Source: Nocardioides sp. Kera G14 (GTDB lineage: Bacteria > Actinomycetota > Actinomycetes > Propionibacteriales > Nocardioidaceae). From it: DNA of 64,000 bases. Made by a program: the position numbers and the translations under genes. The notes under the pieces are model-generated. The model ran no database searches and was not told where the DNA came from. It saw only the letters and a program-made list of their open reading frames with translations. The stretch spans positions 1,364,001 to 1,428,000 of the forward strand of contig NZ_CP085839.1 in assembly GCF_020715565.1 (NCBI RefSeq), given 5' to 3'. The number at the start of each line of letters is the position of its first letter. Position 1 is the first letter of the stretch. Shown piece after piece: positions 25,555 to 32,885 of this stretch.

Positions 25555-27468
25555 GTGCGCAATCCTCACAGCGGCGCTCCGTTCGGCGAGACCGAGCGCG
25601 AGGTGGCCGCCTACCTGGCCGACCTGTCCGTCCCCGCGCTGCTGCTCTCGTGCGTGCACATGGCCGAGCCCTCGGCACGCTCCGAGCTCCTGCGCGGAAA
25701 GCTGCGGCCGGCCGGGGCGATGCTCAACGAGTTCCAGGGCTTCATGCCCGAGGAGGACCAGGAGGCGGCGCGTGCGCTCGCGCTCCAGCTGGTCCTCGAC
25801 TGGCAGCGCCGCGGCTTTCCCGAGCCGGAGCCGGTCGACGCCGCGATGCTCCAGGAGATGATGAACTTCGCGGTCGGCGGTGCGGTCGGGCCCGAGTACG
25901 TGCCGATGATGGCAGAGGAGCTCGAGCTCGACGGCCTGGATCAGCGTGCGACCGGCCTGCTGCCCGGAGCCTCCGGGCTGCCGGCGATCGTGATCGGCTG
26001 CGGCATGTCCGGCCTGCTCGCTGCTATCCGGCTGAAGGAGGCCGGCTTCCCCATCGTCGTGATCGAGAAGAACGAGGGGCCGGGCGGCACCTGGTGGGAG
26101 AACACCTATCCCGGCGCACGCGTCGACGTCGCCAACCACTTCTACTGCTACAGCTTCGAGCCGGCGGACCACTGGACGGAGTACTTCGCCCGCCAGCCCG
26201 AGCTCCGGGCGTACTTCGAGCAGGTGATGCACAAGCACGGCATCGACGAGCACGTCCGCTTCGGCCGCGAGGCGCTCGAGGCCACGTGGGACGAGGAGGC
26301 GAACCGGTGGCGCGTCCGGCTCGACGACGGCTCGGAGGTCGAGGGGGCCGTCCTCGTCAGCGCCGTGGGGCAGTTGAACCGACCGAACGTCCCCGACGTA
26401 CCCGGGCACTTCGACGGCCCTGCGTTCCACACCTCGCGGTGGCGCCACGACGTCGACCTGGCCGGGAAGGACGTCGTCATGGTCGGCGCAGGTGCGACCG
26501 GTTTCCAGGCCGCGCCCGCGATCGCCGACACCGTCGGTTCACTCACCGTCATCCAGCGCACGGCGCAGTGGATGTTCCCGAATCCGGGCTACCACGACGC
26601 GGTCGGTCCGGGCGTCGGCTGGGCCATCCGTCACCTGCCGTTTTACGGCCGCTGGTTCCGGTTCCTCATCTTCTGGGGCGGCTGCGACGCAGGGATCGCC
26701 GCGGCGGAGGTCGACCCCGCGTGGGAGGCCCAGGAACGCTCCGTCAGCGAGGTCAACGAGATCGTCCGCACCATGTTCACCGACTGGATCGTCGGTCAGC
26801 TCGAGGGCCGCGACGACCTCGTCGCCAAGGTGGTCCCCGACTACCCGCCCACCGGGAAGCGAACGCTGCAGGACAACGGCAGCTGGCTGGGTGCCCTGAA
26901 GCGCGACAACGTCGAGCTGGTCCGCGCCGGGGTGGCGCGGCTGGAGGCGGACGGCGTCGTCGACACCGACGGCGTCCACCACCGGGCCGACGTCCTCATC
27001 TGGGCGACCGGCTTCCGTCCCAACGACTTCCTGATGCCGATGCGGGTCACCGGCCGCGACGGCGTCGACCTCCACGAGTTCTGGGGGAGGAGGCCGCGCG
27101 CCCACCTGGGCGTGACCGTGCCCGGTTTCCCGAACCTCTTCCTGCTCTACGGCCCGGGCACCAACCTCGCGAGCGGGGGCAGCATCATCTTCGCCTCGGA
27201 GTGCGAGGTGCGCATGATGATGGGCTGCCTGCAGATCCTGGCCGAGGCGTCCGGGCGCAGCATCGAGGTCCGTCCGGAGGTGGTCGACGAGTACGACGCC
27301 CGCCTGCGAGAAGAGATGGGCCGGAAGGTCTGGGCCTCCCCGCACATCCGGCACAACTACTACCGCAACGACGCCGGTGAGGTCGTCTCGCTGAACCCCT
27401 TCCGCCTCGTCGACTACTGGGGTTGGACCAAGGACGTCAGCCCGGCGGAGTACGTCGTCGGGACGTAA
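25555..27468 (+). CDS. Flavin-containing monooxygenase, Baeyer-Villiger type
   Basis: A 637-residue flavoprotein monooxygenase: FAD motif VIGCGMSGLLAAIRL (about residue 144), GGTWWENTYPGARVD, the BVMO fingerprint-like region GHFDGPAFHTSRWRH, NADPH motif VMVGAGATGFQAAPAIA, and DVLIWATGF near the C-terminus. About 140 extra N-terminal residues precede the FAD domain, as in larger cyclopentadecanone/steroid-type enzymes. It starts with GTG at 25555. It would insert oxygen next to a ketone; the divergent esterase and ADH complete a degradation module. Confidence 0.88.
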   Translation: MRNPHSGAPFGETEREVAAYLADLSVPALLLSCVHMAEPSARSELLRGKLRPAGAMLNEFQGFMPEEDQEAARALALQLVLDWQRRGFPEPEPVDAAMLQEMMNFAVGGAVGPEYVPMMAEELELDGLDQRATGLLPGASGLPAIVIGCGMSGLLAAIRLKEAGFPIVVIEKNEGPGGTWWENTYPGARVDVANHFYCYSFEPADHWTEYFARQPELRAYFEQVMHKHGIDEHVRFGREALEATWDEEANRWRVRLDDGSEVEGAVLVSAVGQLNRPNVPDVPGHFDGPAFHTSRWRHDVDLAGKDVVMVGAGATGFQAAPAIADTVGSLTVIQRTAQWMFPNPGYHDAVGPGVGWAIRHLPFYGRWFRFLIFWGGCDAGIAAAEVDPAWEAQERSVSEVNEIVRTMFTDWIVGQLEGRDDLVAKVVPDYPPTGKRTLQDNGSWLGALKRDNVELVRAGVARLEADGVVDTDGVHHRADVLIWATGFRPNDFLMPMRVTGRDGVDLHEFWGRRPRAHLGVTVPGFPNLFLLYGPGTNLASGGSIIFASECEVRMMMGCLQILAEASGRSIEVRPEVVDEYDARLREEMGRKVWASPHIRHNYYRNDAGEVVSLNPFRLVDYWGWTKDVSPAEYVVGT

Positions 27469-27489
27469 CCTGCTCGGCAAACGAAACGA

Positions 27490-27513
27490 CCCGCCCTGCC
27501 GAAGCAGGACGGG
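27490..27513. terminator. Hairpin terminator between the BVMO gene and the left relic
   Basis: CCCGCCCTGC, loop CGAA and GCAGGACGGG form a 10-bp stem with one mismatch. Read leftward it is followed by TCGTTTCGTTT, a T-rich tail, so it best fits the minus-strand relic ending at 27532. It lies 22 nt after the BVMO stop and may serve both directions. Confidence 0.6.
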
Positions 27514-27531
27514 CCGTCGTACCACTGGAAC

Positions 27532-27556
27532 TCAGACGCCGTAGCAGAGCTCGAAC
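27532..27556. repeat. 25-nt direct repeat, left copy of the island boundary
   Basis: This stretch matches 38277-38301 in the same orientation at 22 of 25 positions; the three differences are all C/T. It contains the core AGAGCTCGAAC. The copies lie 10,745 bp apart and enclose the HTH/nucleotidyltransferase pair and the Wadjet operon. Confidence 0.6.
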
Positions 27557-27624
27557 GTGCCTCGGACCTGCGAAAACGCGAGGAAATCGTCCGCTTGGGC
27601 CGCATTGGGGCCGCAGGTCGGCAT
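27532..27624 (-). pseudogene. Left boundary relic: 3' end of an unidentified gene
   Basis: A 30-codon leftward tail reads FLAFSQVRGTFELCYGV-stop and is matched at the protein level by the tail at 38277 (YVTFPQVRALF..VFELYYDI-stop). Both are followed by a hairpin and a CGTTT-rich tract. The gene family is not recognised. The two tails bracket the defence genes and look like leftover ends of one repeated gene. Confidence 0.45.
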
Positions 27625-27705
27625 CTGGGCGGCTCGCGGCCCACGCCCCAGCTGATAAAGACTTACGAGTTCAACCACTTCGCCCGGCGGCCGTGGTCAG
27701 ACAAC

Positions 27706-27719
27706 TTCGCATATGCGAA
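27706..27719. promoter_or_regulatory. Perfect 14-bp palindrome TTCGCATATGCGAA
   Basis: TTCGCATATGCGAA is its own reverse complement and ends 10 nt before the GTG of the HTH gene, next to a TATTTG box (27722-27727) that would suit a leaderless transcript. It is a strong candidate for an autoregulatory operator of the HTH protein it precedes. Confidence 0.6.
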
Positions 27720-27729
27720 ACTATTTGTC

Positions 27730-28392
27730 GTGAGTCTCGTGGGTGTGTCGACAGTCGCCGAGCGGCTGGGCGTCTCGACGCGACAGGTGCAGCACCTCGT
27801 CGCCAAGGGAGACCTGCGCCAGGTCGCCCGCGGCGTGATCGACGAGTCCTCTGTCGATCGATTCCTGGCTGTGCGTGGCGACTCACGCCGGCGGGCGTGG
27901 TCAGAGCGCACGGCATGGGGAGCAGTCGCGCTGCTCGCCGGCGCTGAGGCGCAGTGGCTCGGACAGAGACAGCGGACGAGGTTGAAGGCACGGCTCCGTG
28001 AACTTTCGAGCACGGAGCTGGTCGAACGCGCCCGTGACAGAGCCGTCGTTACCCGCTATCGAGCTCATTCAAGTGCTGGCCGGTACCTGCTGACGGAGCT
28101 GGTGCAACCCGCCAATGTGGCGAGTCGGCTCGGACTCGCGGAGACGAACGACATCGACGGGTACCTCCGGAATGTCGATGTCGACGGTGTCGTGTCGCGT
28201 CACGGACTGATTCGGGACGACGAAGGTCGCGTCACGCTGCGCGCAACAACGATGGACCTGGACGTGGCGCGCGACCTAGCTGAACGTGGGGCGGTTCTGG
28301 CGGCACTGGACCTGGCGGAGTCCTTGGATGTGCGCGAGCGGCGGGCTGGACTGGTTGCGCTCGATCGGGCGTTGGAGGACTTCCGTGAGTGA
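27730..28392 (+). CDS. HTH-domain protein, putative antitoxin/regulator of a nucleotidyltransferase pair
   Basis: A 220-residue protein. Residues about 6-45 are an excisionase/MerR-type helix-turn-helix (VSTVAERLGVSTRQVQHLVAKGDLRQ..GVIDESSVDRFL). The middle is Arg/Ala-rich helical, and the C-terminal part (SRLGLAETNDIDGYLRNVD..ARDLAERGAVLAALDLAESLD) has no clear family. GTG at 27730 is chosen because it starts directly before the HTH and lies just after the palindrome. The 3' end overlaps the nucleotidyltransferase gene by 8 nt. The order regulator then nucleotidyltransferase recalls AbiEi-AbiEii type IV toxin-antitoxin systems. Confidence 0.65.
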   Translation: MSLVGVSTVAERLGVSTRQVQHLVAKGDLRQVARGVIDESSVDRFLAVRGDSRRRAWSERTAWGAVALLAGAEAQWLGQRQRTRLKARLRELSSTELVERARDRAVVTRYRAHSSAGRYLLTELVQPANVASRLGLAETNDIDGYLRNVDVDGVVSRHGLIRDDEGRVTLRATTMDLDVARDLAERGAVLAALDLAESLDVRERRAGLVALDRALEDFRE

Positions 28393-29158
28393 CCGCCCGA
28401 CCATCGAAGTCGCTAGCCCTCCTGGAGGTTGGGCCGACCCATGGCCGAACGTCGCCGAGATCGAAGCCGTGCTCCCGCATGACAAGTGGACTCTGGTCGG
28501 TGGCCTCATGACACAACTCCACGGCATCCATGGCGGAATCGACGCTCTGCGGCCGACCAACGACGTCGACATCGTGCTGCACGTGGAGACGACTCGCGGC
28601 GTCGCGTCGGAGGCCGCCCGCGCACTGGAATCGATCGGCTACGAGTTCAGTCCGTCGATCAACGAGCGGAACAACATCGCCCATCGCTTCACTCGCGCTG
28701 AGTCGCACGTCGACCTCGTCACCAGCGCCACCGACGTCGTCGACGTGCTCGTCGCAGACCACGTGGCGCCGCGGGTAGTCGAGAAGCTGCGCGGGAAGAA
28801 CATGATGGCGATCGAAGGTGGGACTCAGGCGCTGCGGCGAACCATCAACGCACGCCTGCAGATCACTCTTGATCGCACCACGACGGTGAGCGTGCCGTCA
28901 GTATTCGGCGCCCTGATCCTCAAGGCGGCTGCCCATCAAACCGACTCCCGCGACAAGGAACGTCATCTGCACGACGCAGTGCTGCTGCTGGCGGTCATCG
29001 AGGACCCCTACGCGTTGCGTACGCAGTTCGCCGGGTCAGACAGGTCACGACTGACGGCGCTCGCCGGGGCATTGCATGATGGCGCCCAGGCTTGGCGGGC
29101 GCTGCCCGCAGACAGACGGGCCGACGGGCAAGTCGCCCTCCGAATCCTCACGACCTGA
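28385..29158 (+). CDS. Nucleotidyltransferase-fold protein, possible AbiEii-like toxin
   Basis: A 257-residue protein with the minimal nucleotidyltransferase signature: VGGLMTQLHG (GG at about residues 39-40) followed by TNDVDIVL (DxD at about 60 and 62), and a third acidic candidate in SHVDLVT. The C-terminal half is helical (DKERHLHDAVLLLAVIEDP). The GTG at 28385 overlaps the HTH gene by 8 nt. AbiEii-type toxins transfer nucleotides to tRNA or other targets; whether this one is a toxin is not shown. It lies in the defence island beside the Wadjet operon. Confidence 0.65.
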   Translation: MSDRPTIEVASPPGGWADPWPNVAEIEAVLPHDKWTLVGGLMTQLHGIHGGIDALRPTNDVDIVLHVETTRGVASEAARALESIGYEFSPSINERNNIAHRFTRAESHVDLVTSATDVVDVLVADHVAPRVVEKLRGKNMMAIEGGTQALRRTINARLQITLDRTTTVSVPSVFGALILKAAAHQTDSRDKERHLHDAVLLLAVIEDPYALRTQFAGSDRSRLTALAGALHDGAQAWRALPADRRADGQVALRILTT

Positions 29159-29314
29159 CCTGCGCGCACCCAGAGCATCGTTCGCTGTACGACGCTGGGC
29201 GGCGGATCGAAGATCGCTCGCGCCCGCCGCGGGTTCTTCAAATCGCGTGCAGGGGGACCCCGCAGCGGCTTGACGAACAATAGGAGCGACCGCGCGGTCG
29301 GTCCAGAGCGACGG

Positions 29315-30651
29315 TCAGTGGAGGTCGTCGAGAAGAGTCGCCAGGATCAGCTCCTCGTGGACCGCGACACCACGGCGCTCCATCTCGACGGCCAGTCTCG
29401 TGTCCCAAGCTGTCCCAACCGGCGTGCCGGACAGCGCCAGCCTCGCGTCCGACGGCAAGCCGGAAACCGCGGCGCTGTAGTCCTCCGCCGCCATCCGCCA
29501 CGGCGCGGCGCCCGCCGCGAGCACCCGGCCCGCAATCGCAACACCTGGCCAGTCGAAGTCGCCGTGATAGCGGACCGGCATCCCGTCGGCGATCAGGCGG
29601 CGCAACAACAGCCACCCCGCGGTCGACGGGTTCCCCGACGTGCACAACAGCACGCCGGGAACGCCGGTCTTCGCGGCCGCCTGCAGCACCTGCGGGTTCT
29701 CCACCATCGACACGGCCGTGCCCTCCGAGCACAAGGAGGGCACGGTGGCGGCCGGCCCGCGGAGCTCCTGCAACGTCAGGTGAGTGACGACGCCCAGGTC
29801 GGCGCGGGACCGCATCATCACCGACCACGCGTCGTTCCCGGGTGGTCGCAGCGCCCATACGAGCACGGTGCCGGACACGTGGTCGGTCGTTACGCCGAGC
29901 CGTCCCCACAGGTCTCGGCGTCTGGCCGCGGTTTCTGGAACCGCAACCTCGAACACTGACGCGGCGGCGCGCAGCACCAGCGCCGCGGCGACACGACCGT
30001 CGTCGAGGCCGTGCGCGTCGCCGGTGCAGCGGCTCGCGAGCTCGCGAGCTCGGCAAGCTCCCATCCGGACACGGGGCCATCACCGGTTGGCGGCGCGGAG
30101 CTCAGGACGCCGGCGGCACGCATCTCCGCCAGCACCGCTCCCGCACCAATGATGGCGGCTGCTGCACCGTCGCCGGCGCGGGTCAGGAGTCCTGCCCGGC
30201 GGACGGCCTCGACGAAGCCGGGCACCCACGCGGCATCGGCCAGGCCCGCGTCAGCGAGCGTCGCATCGAGCAGCCCGATCGTGTCCCCGCGGACCCGGGC
30301 GGCATCCTCCCGTGCAGCCGTCCGGTCCACGAGCGGCCGACCAACCAGGTCGCTCACCACCGCCACGAGGCCCGCGGCTGCGGCCGAGCCGCGCAGAGCG
30401 CGGTCCAGGTCAGCGAGGCGGACTCGGACTCGTCCCGGGCGCGTGTTGCGGCCCAAGAGCCCCGACAACCGGTCAGCACCTGCATCGTCCAGGTCGACGC
30501 TCACCACGCCGGCGGCCCGGAGCCGGTTGCGTTCCAGACGCTTGCGCACCTCCTCCCACAGCGGGGCAAGGCACGGGTCGGTCAGGAACGCCCACAGGTC
30601 TGGTCCCAGACGCGGCCGCTCCTGCGGTGTGCCGGTCGCCGGTCTCGTCAC
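29315..30651 (-). pseudogene. jetD: jetD (TIGR02679/DUF2399), Wadjet nuclease subunit, frameshifted by an 8-bp duplication
   Basis: The N-terminal half reads from GTG at 30651 (LGPDLWAFLTDPCLAPLWEEV..GPVSGWELAELAS) and overlaps the jetC stop by 4 nt. The C-terminal half continues in another frame (CTGDAHGLDDGRVAAALVL..MVENPQVLQAAAK..YHGDFDWPG..TAWD) to 29315. The Toprim-like metal residues (E of ENP, DFD) are in the second half. Removing one copy of GCTCGCGA at 30032-30047 joins both halves into a 442-residue protein of normal size. As it stands the product stops at about residue 253 (29890), before the nuclease domain. JetD is the subunit that cuts plasmid DNA. Confidence 0.85.
30032..30047. 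repeat. 8-bp tandem duplication inside jetD
   Basis: GCTCGCGA occurs twice in a row (30032-30039, 30040-30047), followed by a partial third GCTCG. One copy restores the jetD frame (ELAELASRCTGDAH), so the duplication is the frameshifting event. Such short tandem repeats can be lost again by strand slippage. Confidence 0.8.
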
Positions 30652-32885
30652 CGGGCGGCTCGCAGGTGCTTGTTGTGGCCGTCCCAGTGGACGTGCGTGG
30701 TGACTGCGGCGCTGCCTTCGACACGACGGATCTCGTAGCAGTCGAGCTTCGGGACCTGCGGGTAGGTGCCCCACAGGGCGTGACCGGTCATCGCGAAGTC
30801 GAGGTCCAGACGAACCAGGAGGCCCATGAGTTCACCGATCGTACGGTCGTCGACCTTCGCGAACGCGTCATCGAGAAGTATCAGCCGCAGCGCCCGCGTC
30901 GCGTCAGGCAGGCCGGACAGGTAGGCGTCGATGGCGGCGAACAGCGTCACGTAGGAGACGAACCGGATCTCGCCCTGGGACAGCTTCGCCCGCCGCGCGA
31001 TGCGGCGTTCCAGGCCGGGTGTCGGGCCCAGGATGAAGACCTCGACGTAGTGCCATTCGCGGTAGTCCAGTGCCTTGCGCAGGTGGGCGGCGAACCCGGC
31101 GGATGCGTCGAGGGCGAACGACTCGTCAACGCGTGCCTTGAGGAGCTCGGTGAGCTCGGCGGTGCTCTCCGGTGACCTGACTCGGGCGTCGGTGGCGACG
31201 AGCTCTTTGATGCGGGCGATGTCGCCGTCGGCGGACTCGGCCAGGCGCCACCGCAGCTTCACGCCGATCCCGTGACTGGTGCGGATGGTGCCCAGCCGGC
31301 GGGTCATGTCGTCGATGAGGTGCTCGGCCTGTGCGATGCGACGGCGCAGCTCTTCGGCGACTCCACCGAGGACGAACTCGGTGAACACGCGCCGTTCACG
31401 GTCCGACAGCGCGTCCCGCCCCTGCTGGCACAACCGGTCGAGCTCGTCGGCTGCCTCGGCGACCGTCCGGGTGCCGGACGCGTCGGACACTTCGACCAGG
31501 TGCACGCCGTCCTCGACGTCGACTGTCACGTCGAAGGTGCCGGTCAGATTATGGTCCAAGACCTGCTCGGCACGGGTAACCGCGGTGTCGCTCACCGCTG
31601 CAGCGCCTGCGCCGACTGCCGCACGGACCCGGTTCGCGGCCGCCTGCACGGTGGCGACGCCCACGTCCGGGAGCTCGAGTGGCTCCGGGCTGCTGCCGGT
31701 GGCTGCTGCCACCAGGCCCGCGAGCGCGTAACGGCGGACCAGCCGTCCTGCTGCTGCGGCGAGATCGGTGCGGGCAATCTCCGCGTTGTCGGCGGTGGTG
31801 GCTGCTTGACTCTCGGCGACTCCGCAGTCGTGCTGAAGGGGCGCCAAGAACCCCTGAGCGGTGCTGAGCTCGCTGCTGCGGTCTTTCAACGCCGCTTCCG
31901 CTTCCTTGAGGTTTGCGAGCGCTTCCGCCGCGTCGCCGCCGAGCGTTTCGCGGATCGACTCGAGCTCGGTCGCCTCCCCGTGCCACAGCGTCCAGGCGTC
32001 CTCCGCCGCCTTCTCGAGCTGGTGCCGGGACTGACGTTCGCCTGCGAGCCGTTCGACCGCACCGGCGTGCAGGCTCAGCCTCCGGTCGAGCTCCTGGGTA
32101 GTCCGGACCGCCGCTGCGCAGGCCCGGTCCACTTCGGCGAGAGCGTTCAACGCCTCGGCCAGTTCGTTACTGCCGGTCGGGAGGTTGAAATGGCTGCAGA
32201 TGTCGATGTGCCGGGCGTTCGCTGCGGCCCACTGCGACCGGTGGTCCTCGGCGGTGCGGGCGGCCTTGTCGGCATCTTCTCGCGCGGACTCGGCGCGGCC
32301 TGCGGCCTCGATGGCGCTCGTTCGTGCGCTGGAGACGTCGCGGGTGACGGGTGCCTTCCGGGCCCGGTCGTCGATCCGTTCCAGTGCGGTTTGCGCCTCC
32401 TCTCGTGCGCCCTGCCGGGCCTGTGCTGCCTCGTCGAGAGCCGTCAGCTGCTCGGCGATCTCGGCCAGCCGGCGCGCGCGGGCGGCGGCGCGGGCGGCGG
32501 CACCGATGTGCTCAGCGGCGTTCGGCTGGTGGCGTCCGGCCAGCACGTCGGTTCCCCAGGACCCGTCGGCGTCGACCCACATCGTTCCGGCCTCGGCGCC
32601 GTACCCGATCCGCTCGAGGATCGCGGTGACCGTGGCGGCGGGAAGCCCGGATGCGTCGTCGGGCACCAGGACGCCTGTGACGGGAGCCGACGCAAGCTTG
32701 CCGTGGGGACGGATGAGAACCTGCCCGTCGGGGGCACGGAGGTTCGCGTCGGCGGTGACGGTAGCGAGCAGGAGCCCCGAGGCGAGCAAGGCGCCTTCGA
32801 TGCCGGCGCGGTCGACGGTGGGGACGTCGTCGTCGAAGTTGACGGCCCGCCACAGCGGCACCTCGCCTTCGGGTGTGGGCTGCAC
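30648..32885 (-). CDS. jetC: jetC C-terminal half (TIGR02680, SMC/MukB-like ATPase of Wadjet)
   Basis: 745 residues from GTG at 32885, which directly follows the TAG of the N-terminal half in the same frame. It starts with the segment PEGEVPLWRAVNFDDDVP, continues with long Ala/Glu/Arg-rich coiled-coil stretches (about residues 130-370), and ends with the ATPase head: signature KLSQGEIRF at about 634-642 and Walker B LRLILLDDAFAKVDD at about 663-677. Alone it cannot bind ATP because Walker A is in the other half. It may be made by termination-reinitiation at TAG-GTG, or the gene may simply be dead. Confidence 0.8.
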   Translation of the reverse strand: MQPTPEGEVPLWRAVNFDDDVPTVDRAGIEGALLASGLLLATVTADANLRAPDGQVLIRPHGKLASAPVTGVLVPDDASGLPAATVTAILERIGYGAEAGTMWVDADGSWGTDVLAGRHQPNAAEHIGAAARAAARARRLAEIAEQLTALDEAAQARQGAREEAQTALERIDDRARKAPVTRDVSSARTSAIEAAGRAESAREDADKAARTAEDHRSQWAAANARHIDICSHFNLPTGSNELAEALNALAEVDRACAAAVRTTQELDRRLSLHAGAVERLAGERQSRHQLEKAAEDAWTLWHGEATELESIRETLGGDAAEALANLKEAEAALKDRSSELSTAQGFLAPLQHDCGVAESQAATTADNAEIARTDLAAAAGRLVRRYALAGLVAAATGSSPEPLELPDVGVATVQAAANRVRAAVGAGAAAVSDTAVTRAEQVLDHNLTGTFDVTVDVEDGVHLVEVSDASGTRTVAEAADELDRLCQQGRDALSDRERRVFTEFVLGGVAEELRRRIAQAEHLIDDMTRRLGTIRTSHGIGVKLRWRLAESADGDIARIKELVATDARVRSPESTAELTELLKARVDESFALDASAGFAAHLRKALDYREWHYVEVFILGPTPGLERRIARRAKLSQGEIRFVSYVTLFAAIDAYLSGLPDATRALRLILLDDAFAKVDDRTIGELMGLLVRLDLDFAMTGHALWGTYPQVPKLDCYEIRRVEGSAAVTTHVHWDGHNKHLRAAR

